64,000 nt of DNA from positions 103,532-167,531 of the forward strand of contig NZ_AUBS01000003.1 in the NCBI RefSeq assembly GCF_000429365.1, given 5' to 3'. The translations under genes and the position numbers were made by a program. Within the stretch, counting starts at the first letter, position 1. Every line of letters starts with the position of its first letter. This document shows, piece after piece, positions 8,142 through 16,314 of this stretch. The notes under the pieces were generated by a model. The model was not told the DNA's origin. It worked only from the letters and a program-made list of their open reading frames with translations, and ran no database searches. Source of the stretch: Pseudodonghicola xiamenensis DSM 18339. GTDB lineage: Bacteria; Pseudomonadota; Alphaproteobacteria; Rhodobacterales; Rhodobacteraceae.

Positions 8142-9593
8142 TCACTCGCCTGTCAGCGACCCCGTGCCATGGCCGGCCAGACCGCCCGAGACCTCATCGG
8201 TCGCCTCATCGGGCAAATCCTCGGGCAGGATCAGGTTCAGCACGATCGCGATCAGCGCCGCGGGCAGGATGCCCGACGCGCCCAGGATGCGCAGCGTATC
8301 CGGCAGGTGCTGCAGCGCGTTGGGTGCGCCGGCGGGCAGGTTCATCACCTCAAGCTGCAGACCCAGCCCGAAGGACAGCGCCACGGCAAAGATCACCATG
8401 TTGCGCCGGTTCCAGACCACATCCGACAGCATCGAGATGCCCGAGGCCACCACCATGCCGAACATCACGATGACACCGCCGCCCAGAACCTCGATCGGCA
8501 CGGTACGGATGACGCCGCCGACCTTTGGGATCAGCCCGCAAATGATCAGGAAGATCGCCCCGAAGGTCACCACATGGCGGCTCATCAACCCGGTCATGGC
8601 GATCAGGCCGACGTTTTGGGAAAACGAGGTATTGGGCAGCGCCCCGAAGACACCGGCCACGGCAGTGCCCAGACCATCGGCATAGGTGGCCCCCGCGATT
8701 TCCTTGTCGGTGGCTTCGCGGCCGGCACCGCCCTTGGTTATGCCCGAGACATCGCCGACCGTCTCAACCGCCGAGACGAAGGCCATCAGGCAGAAGCCGA
8801 TGACGGCAGCGGCGGAGAATTCGAAACCGTATTTGAACGGCTGCGGCAACGCGAAGACGGCGGCATTGTTCCAGCTTGCCGCGATCTTGGTGGGGGGCAG
8901 CATGCCCACCATCATGCAGTAGACATAGCCCACCACGATGCCGATCAGCACTGCCGAGATCGACAGCATGCCGCGGGTGAAGAATTTCACCGCGAGCGTC
9001 ACGAAGATCACCACCAGCGCCGCGGACCAACTGAGAAGCCCGCCATAGCTGGCGCTGCCGCTGGCCTTTGCCGGCACGCCACCGGCAGCATATTCGATGC
9101 CGACCTTGACCAGTGCCAGACCGATCATGGTGACGACTAGCCCGGTCACCAGCGGTGGCAGGGCAAAGCGTATCTTGCCGATCACCATCCCCAGGCAGGC
9201 ATGGAACAGACCGCCGATCAGAACCCCGCCGAACAGCGCGGCCAGCCCATCCACCCCCTTGCCGGCGACCAGCGGGATCATGATGGGGATGAAGGCGAAG
9301 GAAGTGCCCTGAACCACCGGCAACCGGGCGCCGACCGGCCCCATGCCGATGGTCTGAAACAGGGTGGCGATGCCGGCGAACAGCATTGCCATCTGGATCA
9401 TATAGAGCAGTTCCGGGAAATCCGGGCTGTTCGATCCAAAGCCGAAGCCGGCGGCTCCGGCCACGATGATTGCCGGTGTCACATTCGACACGAACATCGC
9501 CAGTACATGCTGGATCCCCAGCGGAATCGCCACGGCGAGCGGCGGGGTGAAGTTCGGATCGCGCATTTGCTCGGCGCTGCCGATATTGGCCAT
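8142..9593 (-). CDS. NCS2-family purine (urate/xanthine) permease
   Basis: This 483-residue membrane protein has about fourteen helices and the hallmarks of nucleobase:cation symporter-2 carriers: PLGIQHVLAMF in the first helix and the signature strand NTSFSQNVGLIAMTGLMSRH in helix 10. The Q-N-V-G-L type helix and the gene context (allA, puuE, uraH, puuD) favour urate or xanthine over uracil, but that is inference. The conserved protein starts at MANIGSAEQM (ATG 9593, preceded by GGAGGGACGAA). A longer open frame upstream is not conserved. It lies downstream of allA and the puuE-uraD fusion on the same strand and is probably the last gene of that operon. Confidence 0.92.
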   Translation of the reverse strand: MANIGSAEQMRDPNFTPPLAVAIPLGIQHVLAMFVSNVTPAIIVAGAAGFGFGSNSPDFPELLYMIQMAMLFAGIATLFQTIGMGPVGARLPVVQGTSFAFIPIMIPLVAGKGVDGLAALFGGVLIGGLFHACLGMVIGKIRFALPPLVTGLVVTMIGLALVKVGIEYAAGGVPAKASGSASYGGLLSWSAALVVIFVTLAVKFFTRGMLSISAVLIGIVVGYVYCMMVGMLPPTKIAASWNNAAVFALPQPFKYGFEFSAAAVIGFCLMAFVSAVETVGDVSGITKGGAGREATDKEIAGATYADGLGTAVAGVFGALPNTSFSQNVGLIAMTGLMSRHVVTFGAIFLIICGLIPKVGGVIRTVPIEVLGGGVIVMFGMVVASGISMLSDVVWNRRNMVIFAVALSFGLGLQLEVMNLPAGAPNALQHLPDTLRILGASGILPAALIAIVLNLILPEDLPDEATDEVSGGLAGHGTGSLTGE

Positions 9594-9614
9594 TTCGTCC
9601 CTCCTTGTCGGGTG

Positions 9615-9629
9615 CCGGGCTTTGCCCGG
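9615..9629 (-). other. Small hairpin between allA and the permease gene
   Basis: CCGGGC-TTT-GCCCGG forms a six-pair stem 20 bases before the permease start on the reverse strand. It may tune expression or stability of the permease cistron. No purine riboswitch core is recognisable here. Confidence 0.35.
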
Positions 9630-9669
9630 TCGTTTTATCGCGCGTTGGTATTGGTCGTCTGTCTTGGTC

Positions 9670-10161
9670 TTAGGGGCTGGCCTCGATGCTGTAGGGCGTG
9701 TCGAACCAGTATTCCTGCAGGTTGTCCCCGGCGCCGATGCGATCGACCACGGCGAAAACACCGGGCGGGGACAGGGGGGTCAGCACCCCGTGCCAGATAT
9801 TCCTGAAAAGGTTGATCCCCTGTCCCGGCGCGGTCAAGAAGGCGTGCGGTTTGCCGGGGCGATCCCCCGCATCTGCCGCGACAATGACCAGAAAAGAGGT
9901 CGGCGACAGTGGCAGGAAGGCCTGGGAACCCAGCGGATGCCGCTCCATCATCTCAAGCCGATAGGGCAGGGCGCGCGGTTCGGCATCGAACAGGCTGATG
10001 CCCACACGCCCCTCGGCATCGGCTTCGACCCGGGCCAGATCGTGGTGGCGGCCGCAAAGCCCTTGGTTGATGATCTTGTCGGGCGTGCCCTTCAGTTCGA
10101 TCACATCGCCGAAGGGAGCAAAGGCGGCGGCGGTCAGCGGTTCGGTCAGGATCACGGTCAT
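9670..10161 (-). CDS. allA: Ureidoglycolate lyase
   Basis: This 163-residue protein belongs to the AllA family (E. coli AllA is 160 residues). It opens with TEPLTAAAFAPFGDVIE and contains the cupin-like core with MERHPLGSQAFLPL, the most diagnostic stretch. It ends with NIWHGVLTPL and the Tyr-Trp-rich strand LQEYWFDTPY. The enzyme cleaves (S)-ureidoglycolate to glyoxylate and urea, the last step of allantoin breakdown. It follows the puuE-uraD fusion by 46 bases on the same strand, consistent with one operon. The start at 10161 gives MTVILTEPL, the normal N-terminus. Confidence 0.95.
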   Translation of the reverse strand: MTVILTEPLTAAAFAPFGDVIELKGTPDKIINQGLCGRHHDLARVEADAEGRVGISLFDAEPRALPYRLEMMERHPLGSQAFLPLSPTSFLVIVAADAGDRPGKPHAFLTAPGQGINLFRNIWHGVLTPLSPPGVFAVVDRIGAGDNLQEYWFDTPYSIEASP

Positions 10162-10182
10162 CGCCGGGCGTCCCCGGCGCGA

Positions 10183-10198
10183 TGTTTCACGGGAAACG
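10183..10198. promoter_or_regulatory. parS-like 16-mer between puuE-uraD and allA
   Basis: The sequence TGTTTCACGGGAAACG matches 14 of 16 positions of the chromosomal parS consensus (TGTTTCACGTGAAACA), with intact GTTTC/GAAAC arms. It lies in a 46-base gap between two genes. It could be a ParB nucleation site or a chance palindrome. Confidence 0.4.
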
Positions 10199-10207
10199 CG
10201 CGCCGGA

Positions 10208-11623
10208 TCATGGCAGCAGATCCTTCAGCCGCAGTCCGGCAATCCGTTCGACTTGACGGCAGGCTTCGGCGAATTCCTGATCGCGGTCGTTCTCCAGCCG
10301 CCGCTCAAAGGCGGCAAGGATGCCCGGTTTGTCGTGATCGCGCACCGCGATGATGAAGGGAAAGCCGAATTTTACCACATAGGCCGCGTTCAACCGGCTG
10401 AAGGTCTCGCGTTCCGCGTCGGTCAGCGCGTCGAGCCCGGCGCTGGCCTGTTCGGCGGTGCTTTCCGCCGTCAGCCGCCTGGCCGCCGCCAGCTTGCCGG
10501 CCAGATCGGGGTGGGACAGCAGCACGCCCAGCCGGTCCTTGTCGCTGGCAGAGCGGAAGATGCGGGCCAGCGCATTGCCCAGACCGATCGCGCTGTCATG
10601 TGCCGGGCCCAGCTCAAGATCGAAGGCCCGATCGGCGATCCAGGAGGAATGTTCATAGATGCCGCCGAACCTGGCAACGAAGGCCTCGCGCGTCATCTTG
10701 CTGGGCCGCTGCCAGCGCTTGTGCGGGTGATGTTGGGCCCAGTGGCGCGCCACGTCGATCCGCCGCGGCGTCCAGACGTCTTCGAATTCGGCGATATAGT
10801 CGATGAAGCGTTTCAGCCCGGCCAGTTTCCCCGGCCGCCCGATCAGCCGGCAATGCAGACCGATGGTCATCATCTTCGGTGCCCCCGCCTGACCTTCGGA
10901 ATAAAGGACATCGAAGGCGTCGCGCAGATAGGTGAAGAACTGTTCCCCGGTGATATAGCCGGGCGCGGTGGCAAACCGCATGTCATTGGCTTCGAGCGTA
11001 TAGGGGATGATCAGCTGATCGCGATCCTCAAGCTCCAGCCAATAGGGCAGATCGTCGTCATAGGTGTCGGAGATATAGTCGAACTGCCCGGTCTCGGCGG
11101 TGAGCCGCACGGTATTGGCCGAACAGCGCCCGGTGTACCAGCCGCGCGGCGGCTCCCCCACCACTTCGGTATGCAGGCGGATCGCCTCGGCGATCGCGGC
11201 GCGCTCCTCCGCCTCGGGCATGTCCTTGTGTTCGACCCATTTCAGCCCGTGGCTGGCGATCTCCCATCCCGCTTCCTTCATCGCCTCGACCTGTTCGGCG
11301 CTGCGCGCCAACGCGGTGGCGACGCCATAGATCGTGACCGGGATGCCGGCGCCGGTGAACAGCCGGTGCAGCCGCCAGAACCCGGCGCGGGCGCCGTATT
11401 CATAGATCGATTCCATGTTCCAGTGCCGCTGTCCCGGCCACATCGCCGCACCGGCGATATCGGACAGGAATGCCTCTGACGCGGCATCGCCATGCAGGAT
11501 GCAATTCTCGCCGCCTTCTTCATAGTTCAGCACGAATTGCACCGCCACCTTGGCGCCGCCGGGCCACTCAGCAACCGGAGGTTTGGACCCATAGCCGCGC
11601 ATGTCACGGGGGTAGCGTGTCAT
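10208..11623 (-). CDS. puuE: Fused allantoinase (PuuE) and OHCU decarboxylase (UraD)
   Basis: This 471-residue protein joins two purine enzymes. Residues 1 to about 305 are a polysaccharide-deacetylase-like PuuE allantoinase (RYPRDMRGYG, then VQFVLNYEEGGE, HGLKWVEHKDM). Residues about 312-471 are OHCU decarboxylase, with FVARFGGIYEHSSWIADRA bearing the catalytic His and, at the end, KFGFPFIIAVR and the FERRLENDRDQEFAEA helix. The decarboxylase makes (S)-allantoin from OHCU and the PuuE domain opens it to allantoate. A fusion would pass allantoin between the two steps. The start is ATG 11623 after GGAGACATTACG. Upstream lies a 158-base divergent region shared with uraH. Both domains keep their diagnostic residues. 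Confidence 0.93.
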   Translation of the reverse strand: MTRYPRDMRGYGSKPPVAEWPGGAKVAVQFVLNYEEGGENCILHGDAASEAFLSDIAGAAMWPGQRHWNMESIYEYGARAGFWRLHRLFTGAGIPVTIYGVATALARSAEQVEAMKEAGWEIASHGLKWVEHKDMPEAEERAAIAEAIRLHTEVVGEPPRGWYTGRCSANTVRLTAETGQFDYISDTYDDDLPYWLELEDRDQLIIPYTLEANDMRFATAPGYITGEQFFTYLRDAFDVLYSEGQAGAPKMMTIGLHCRLIGRPGKLAGLKRFIDYIAEFEDVWTPRRIDVARHWAQHHPHKRWQRPSKMTREAFVARFGGIYEHSSWIADRAFDLELGPAHDSAIGLGNALARIFRSASDKDRLGVLLSHPDLAGKLAAARRLTAESTAEQASAGLDALTDAERETFSRLNAAYVVKFGFPFIIAVRDHDKPGILAAFERRLENDRDQEFAEACRQVERIAGLRLKDLLP

Positions 11624-11781
11624 CGTAATGTCTCCTGCTGTGCACAAAGAAGATGTAGCTCAGAATAACCCGTTTGAGTTTTCTGGAATTCTTGAAGGAG
11701 TTGTAGCCAATTCGGGGGTGCGGCACGGGGTCCATTTGCGTAAAAACAAGGCAGAGACGGGGACCGAACAGGGAGACTGGG

Positions 11782-12135
11782 ATGGCCGGCTATCTGACGA
11801 CGCATGTTCTGGACACGGCACGGGGCCTTCCCGCGGCGGGGCTGAAGATCGAGCTGTTCCGCATCGAGGGCGCGGCGCGGCACCTGCTGAAATCCGTTAC
11901 CACCAATGACGATGGTCGCACCGATGCGCAGATCCTGCCGGCGGCAGAGTTCGAACCGGGCACCTACGAACTGGTCTTTCACGCCGGGGCCTATCTGGAT
12001 GAGACCGGGCCGGCGCAGGAACCGCCGCGCTTTCTCGACCTGATCCCGATCCGTTTTGGCATGAGCGAGCCCACGCATTACCACGTTCCGCTTCTGCTGT
12101 CGCCCTTCGGTTATTCCACCTATCGCGGTAGCTGA
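11782..12135 (+). CDS. uraH: 5-hydroxyisourate hydrolase (transthyretin-like)
   Basis: This 117-residue protein has every HIUH landmark: [11 protein letters not shown] at the N-terminus with the active-site His8, the central RTDAQIL strand, [19 protein letters not shown] near the end, and the diagnostic C-terminal YRGS tetrapeptide. It hydrolyses 5-hydroxyisourate, the product of PuuD, to OHCU, which the UraD domain encoded next door then decarboxylates. It is transcribed away from puuE-uraD. GGAGACTGGG precedes ATG 11782. There is no signal peptide, so it is cytoplasmic. Confidence 0.97.
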   Translation: MAGYLTTHVLDTARGLPAAGLKIELFRIEGAARHLLKSVTTNDDGRTDAQILPAAEFEPGTYELVFHAGAYLDETGPAQEPPRFLDLIPIRFGMSEPTHYHVPLLLSPFGYSTYRGS

Positions 12136-12159
12136 CCGCGCGTCAGGGCGCGGCATCGG

Positions 12160-13062
12160 TCATTTCATCGCCGCTTGGATATGTTCGGCCATGAAGTCGA
12201 TCAACAGCCGCGTTTTCGGATCCTGCCGCCGACGGTGCATGTAGAGGCAGCCAAGCTGGATCGGCACCGGTGGGGTGTCCTCCGCGACAGGCACCAGCGC
12301 GCCGGACTTCAAGTGTTCGGCGACTTCGAAGATCGGTTTCAGGATGATGCCGTGGCCGTCGAGCGCCCAGCCGGTCAGCACGTCGCCGTCATCGCTTTCG
12401 AACGGTCCCTGAACCGAAAAGCGCTGCACACCCTCCTCTGTCTGTAACGGCCACTGGAATTCCCGGGCGCCGGGATAGCGCAAGTTCAGGCAATCGTGTT
12501 TGTCCTGCAGCAGATCCTCGCCAGTGTCGGGCATGCCGCGCCGCGTGATATAGGCGGGCGCCGCGCACAGAAGTCGTGGCACATCGGCTATCTTGCGCAT
12601 CCTGAGCGCGGAATCTTCGGGGATACCCAGGAAGAACGCCAGATCGAGCCCTTCTGCCGCCAGATCCAATTTGCGATCCGACAGTCGCAGCCGGATGTCG
12701 ATCAGCGGATATTTCTCTTTGAAAGCAGGCAGTTTCGGCGCGATGAGTCGGCGGCCCAGCCCCAGCGGGGCCGCGACGAAGAGCGATCCGCGCGGTGTCA
12801 TGGTCAGGTTCGATATATCGGCCTCGGCCGTTTCCACCGCTTCGAGGATCTTGCAGGCGCCGCGATAGAACAGATGGCCCTGTTCCGTTGGGTTCAGCGT
12901 GCGGGTGGTGCGCTGGAACAGCCGCACGTTCAGATGGTCTTCAAGCTGGGAAATCCGTGCCGAGGCGACGGCGGCCGAAATCCTCTGATCCCGGGCGGCG
13001 GCGGACATATTGCCCAATTCATAGACTCTGACGAAGGTCTGGATGTTGTCCAGGTAGGCCAT
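12160..13062 (-). CDS. LysR-family transcriptional regulator
   Basis: This 300-residue protein has an N-terminal winged helix-turn-helix (residues 1-60, with SAAARDQRISAAVASARISQ as the recognition region and LFQRTTRTLNPTEQG as the wing). A LysR substrate-binding domain follows (about 90-295). It belongs to the CrgA/DsdC-like branch in which the effector domain begins PRGSLFVAAPLGLGR. It lies between uraH and puuD and is transcribed divergently from puuD across 106 bases, the classical arrangement for a LysR protein controlling its neighbour. Urate or a breakdown product is the obvious effector candidate, but this is inference from position only. Confidence 0.9.
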   Translation of the reverse strand: MAYLDNIQTFVRVYELGNMSAAARDQRISAAVASARISQLEDHLNVRLFQRTTRTLNPTEQGHLFYRGACKILEAVETAEADISNLTMTPRGSLFVAAPLGLGRRLIAPKLPAFKEKYPLIDIRLRLSDRKLDLAAEGLDLAFFLGIPEDSALRMRKIADVPRLLCAAPAYITRRGMPDTGEDLLQDKHDCLNLRYPGAREFQWPLQTEEGVQRFSVQGPFESDDGDVLTGWALDGHGIILKPIFEVAEHLKSGALVPVAEDTPPVPIQLGCLYMHRRRQDPKTRLLIDFMAEHIQAAMK

Positions 13063-13168
13063 TGGGCTTCATTGTTCGTTTTTATTTGAAGCATATTGGC
13101 GCTTTCGGCGGATACTTGACAATACGCAACCGGGATAAGCTGCGGAAAAACAGCGCTGTCGGAGGAAT

Positions 13169-14431
13169 ATGATGCAGGACATGGTGATTATCTGGGATTG
13201 GCTGGGCTTTGCCGTCCGCTGGTTGCATGTGGTGACCGCGATCGCCTGGATCGGGTCGTCCTTCTATTTCATCGCGCTGGACCTGGGGCTGCGGCAGGCG
13301 CCGCATCTGCCAAAGGGCGCCTATGGCGAGGAATGGCAGGTCCATGGCGGCGGTTTCTATCATATCCAGAAATACCTGGTCGCGCCGGAGCACATGCCCG
13401 AGCATCTGACCTGGTTCAAATGGGAAAGCTATTCCACTTGGCTCTCCGGCGCGGCGCTGCTGATGGTGATCTACTGGGCAGGGGCAGAGCTTTATCTGAT
13501 CGACGCCCAGAAGGTCGAACTGACGCAATGGCAGGCCATCCTGATCTCGGCCGCCTCGCTGACCATCGGCTGGCTGGTCTATGATACCCTGTGCAAATCG
13601 GGCTTGGGTGAAAAGCCGACGGCGCTGATGATCCTGCTGTTCTTGCTGCTGGTGGCGATGGGCTGGGGCTATAATCAGATCTTCACCGGTAGGGCGGTGA
13701 TGCTGCATCTGGGCGCCTTCACCGCGACGATCATGACCGCCAATGTGGCGATGATCATCATTCCTAACCAGAAGATCGTTGTTGCTGATCTCAAGGCCGG
13801 GCGGGTGCCGGATGCGAAATACGGGCGGATCGCCAAACTGCGGTCGACCCATAACAACTATCTCACCCTGCCGGTGATCTTCCTGATGCTGTCGAACCAC
13901 TATCCGCTTGCCTTCGCCACCCAGTACAACTGGGTGATCGCGGCGCTGGTGTTCCTGATGGGGGTGACGATCCGGCACTATTTCAACACCCGCCACGCCC
14001 GCAAAGGCAATCCGGTCTGGACCTGGGCGGTCACCGCCTTGCTGTTTGTCGCGATCATGGCGCTCTCGCTCGCACCCTTGCAGCAGGACAGCTATGACGA
14101 CAGCGAGGCGCGGGCGATGAACCGGGTCGAGACCGCCTTTGCCGAGGCCGAGGGGTTCGAGGATGTCGCCGATATCGTGATGAGCCGCTGTTCCATGTGC
14201 CATGCGCGCGAACCGGTCTGGGATGGCATCCACCACGCGCCGAAGAACGTTCTGCTTGAGACCCCGGCCGATGTCGCGCAGCACGCGCGGCTGATCTTTC
14301 TGCAGGCCGGTGCCAGCCAGGCGATGCCGCCCGCCAACTTGACCTGGATGGAGCCGGAGGAGCGCGCCCGGATCGTTTCCTGGTATACCGCCGGGGCACG
14401 CAATCTGCCGGTGGTGCTGGCAGCGAACTGA
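13169..14431 (+). CDS. puuD: Urate hydroxylase PuuD with C-terminal cytochrome c domain
   Basis: This 420-residue membrane protein has about eight hydrophobic helices from residue 10 to 310 (FAVRWLHVVTAIAWIGSSF at the start, with conserved histidines). A cytochrome c domain then follows, with haem-binding C341-S-M-C344-H345 and a later Met in QAMPP as the likely sixth ligand. PuuD oxidises urate to 5-hydroxyisourate and passes electrons to the respiratory chain instead of making hydrogen peroxide. Its product feeds UraH. GGAGG at 13161 lies only three bases before ATG 13169, so the second ATG (13172) may be the real start. A TTGACA at 13116 in the 106-base gap to the LysR gene may be part of the promoter. 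Confidence 0.95.
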   Translation: MMQDMVIIWDWLGFAVRWLHVVTAIAWIGSSFYFIALDLGLRQAPHLPKGAYGEEWQVHGGGFYHIQKYLVAPEHMPEHLTWFKWESYSTWLSGAALLMVIYWAGAELYLIDAQKVELTQWQAILISAASLTIGWLVYDTLCKSGLGEKPTALMILLFLLLVAMGWGYNQIFTGRAVMLHLGAFTATIMTANVAMIIIPNQKIVVADLKAGRVPDAKYGRIAKLRSTHNNYLTLPVIFLMLSNHYPLAFATQYNWVIAALVFLMGVTIRHYFNTRHARKGNPVWTWAVTALLFVAIMALSLAPLQQDSYDDSEARAMNRVETAFAEAEGFEDVADIVMSRCSMCHAREPVWDGIHHAPKNVLLETPADVAQHARLIFLQAGASQAMPPANLTWMEPEERARIVSWYTAGARNLPVVLAAN

Positions 14432-14440
14432 TCCCGAGAC

Positions 14441-14472
14441 CCCACCCGGCGCGGTCTTTTCAGGGTGGGTTT
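14441..14472 (+). terminator. Probable terminator after puuD
   Basis: CCCACCC (14441-14447) pairs with GGGTGGG (14463-14469) and is followed by TTTGG, ten bases after the puuD stop. The short T-run makes it a moderate candidate. Confidence 0.5.
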
Positions 14473-14561
14473 GGCCTGCGTGATAGAGTCAATTCACGCA
14501 AGGAAAGACTGGATCCGTGATCCGTGCCCGGGCAGTCTGTCGTCAAGGGGAGGAACCTTGC

Positions 14562-16223
14562 ATGACAGATTTGCCCAAGCCCGGCACACGGCCGTGGCAT
14601 GCCCATTATAATGCGGGCGTTGCGCCCGATTTCATCCCACCGAAGACCACGCTGACCCGCATGCTGGATCGCGGCTTTGCCGAACATGCCGACCGGGTGC
14701 TGATCGAATATGGTGGGGAGGAAATCACCTATGCCGGGATGCGGGCGATGGCCGCCCGTGCCGCTGCGGCGCTGATCGCGCGGGGATTGCAGCCTGGCGA
14801 CCGGCTGGCGCTGCACCTGCCGAACAGCCCCTGGCATCCGGTGTTTTTCTTCGGCGCCATGGCGGCGGGGCTGACCGTGACCCACCTGAGCCCGCTCGAC
14901 GCCGCCGGAGAGATCGCCCACAAGCTGGCCGACAGCGGCGCAAAGCTGGTGATTTCCCTGACCGCGCCCGATTTTTCCACGCCGCTGATGGGCGCCGCCG
15001 CCTATGGCAGCCTGCCGCCGGTGGTGCAGTGCCCCGATGCGGTGCTGAAGGGCGACGGAGTGTCTTACGGCGCGATCAGCCTGGCGGCTTTTTGGGCCGG
15101 GCACGAGGGGGCCGCCTGGGACCCGATGCCAGTCGCGCCGGGGGATATCGCGCTGCTGCAATATACCGGCGGAACCACCGGGCGGCCCAAGGCGGCGGTG
15201 CTGACCCATGCCAATATCGCGGCCTCGGTCAACATCTATCGCGAATTCCTCAAGGGGGAAGCGGTGCGGGAGCCGGGAAAGCGCACGCTGTTGTTCTCGC
15301 CGGTCTTCCATATCCTGGGGCTGTCGACGCAGTTGCTGCGCGGGTTTTGCGATGGGCTGACGATCCATCTGCGGCCGCGGTTCGATGCGGCGCAGGCGCT
15401 GGATGATATCGAGGCCTATGGCATCAACATCATGACCGGCGTGCCGACCATGTGGATCGCGATCCTGCGTCAGCCCGGGGTCGAAGGGCGTGATCTGTCC
15501 TCGCTGGACTTCATCGGATCGGGCGGCGCGCCTCTGCCGGTCGAGGTGTTTCAGCGCATCCGCCAGTTGACGGGGCTCAAGCTGCGGGGCGGATGGGGGA
15601 TGACCGAAACCGCGCCGGCGGGGTCGAACATGCCGCCCGATGTGCCTGACAGCAAGCTGGGCACCATCGGTATCCCGCTGCCGGGGCTTGAGATCAGGAT
15701 CGTCGATCCGGCCGATCCCGCCCGGGTGCTGGGTTTCGGCGATGAGGGCGAAATGGCGATCCGGGGCCCCAATGTCACCAGCGGCTATTGGAACAAGCCG
15801 GAGGAGACTGCGGCCTCCTTTATCGATGATTGGTTTCTGACCGGCGATATCGCCCGGATGGATGAAGACGGCTTCCTCTATCTGGTCGATCGCAAGAAGG
15901 ACATGATCATTTCGGGCGGCTTCAATGTCTATCCGGTGGTGATCGAGGATGCGGTGCATCGCCATCCGGCGGTGTCCGAGGCGATGGCTGTCGGCATCCC
16001 AGATCCCTATCGCGGCGAAAGCGCCAAGGTCTTTGTGGTGCTGAACCCCGGCGCCAAGCCCTTCACGTTGGAGGAGTTGCAGGCCTTTCTGGCCGACAAG
16101 CTGGGCCGGCACGAAATCCCCCGCGATCTGGAGTTTCGCGCGGGTCTGCCGAAAACCCCGGTGGGCAAGCTGGACCGCAAGGCGCTGCGCGCCGAAATCC
16201 GGGCCGAGCTGGAGCCGGCCTGA
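14562..16223 (+). CDS. AMP-binding acyl-CoA synthetase
   Basis: This 553-residue member of the adenylate-forming (ANL) superfamily has the phosphate loop YTGGTTGRPKAA, the adenine motif GWGMTET, the hinge region LTGDIARMDEDGFLYLVDRK, the GGFNVYP motif and the C-terminal catalytic lysine in TPVGKLDRK. Such enzymes activate a carboxylic acid to the acyl-adenylate and then the CoA thioester. The overall pattern is that of medium/long-chain fatty acyl-CoA or aromatic acid ligases; the substrate cannot be fixed. I start at ATG 14562, six bases or so after AAGGGGAGG. The gene is single, convergent with the nitronate monooxygenase gene, and has no obvious link to the urate genes. Confidence 0.9.
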   Translation: MTDLPKPGTRPWHAHYNAGVAPDFIPPKTTLTRMLDRGFAEHADRVLIEYGGEEITYAGMRAMAARAAAALIARGLQPGDRLALHLPNSPWHPVFFFGAMAAGLTVTHLSPLDAAGEIAHKLADSGAKLVISLTAPDFSTPLMGAAAYGSLPPVVQCPDAVLKGDGVSYGAISLAAFWAGHEGAAWDPMPVAPGDIALLQYTGGTTGRPKAAVLTHANIAASVNIYREFLKGEAVREPGKRTLLFSPVFHILGLSTQLLRGFCDGLTIHLRPRFDAAQALDDIEAYGINIMTGVPTMWIAILRQPGVEGRDLSSLDFIGSGGAPLPVEVFQRIRQLTGLKLRGGWGMTETAPAGSNMPPDVPDSKLGTIGIPLPGLEIRIVDPADPARVLGFGDEGEMAIRGPNVTSGYWNKPEETAASFIDDWFLTGDIARMDEDGFLYLVDRKKDMIISGGFNVYPVVIEDAVHRHPAVSEAMAVGIPDPYRGESAKVFVVLNPGAKPFTLEELQAFLADKLGRHEIPRDLEFRAGLPKTPVGKLDRKALRAEIRAELEPA

Positions 16224-16267
16224 ACCGGATCGCCCGGGCGCGCAATGGGTCCGGGCGACAAACGAAA

Positions 16268-16291
16268 GCACCCGCCGGGATGGGCGGGCGC
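16268..16291 (-). terminator. Terminator for the nitronate monooxygenase gene
   Basis: GCACCCGCC and GGCGGGCGC pair (one mismatch) around GGGATG. On the reverse strand the stem is followed by TTTCGTTTG. It lies between two converging genes. Confidence 0.65.
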
Positions 16292-16314
16292 TGTAACAGG
16301 TCTGGCGGTGGTCC

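Noticed and set aside
9594..9669. Possible purine riboswitch before the permease gene
   Set aside because: Only a small hairpin is present. The three-way junction with conserved core bases of the purine class is absent.
9998..11479. Forward open frame opposite the puuE-uraD fusion gene
   Set aside because: It is a shadow of the fusion gene, which has complete motifs in the reverse frame.
14460..16271. Long antisense open frame over the acyl-CoA synthetase gene
   Set aside because: Same effect of codon bias; no motifs, no start signal, and the sense strand carries all the ANL-family motifs.
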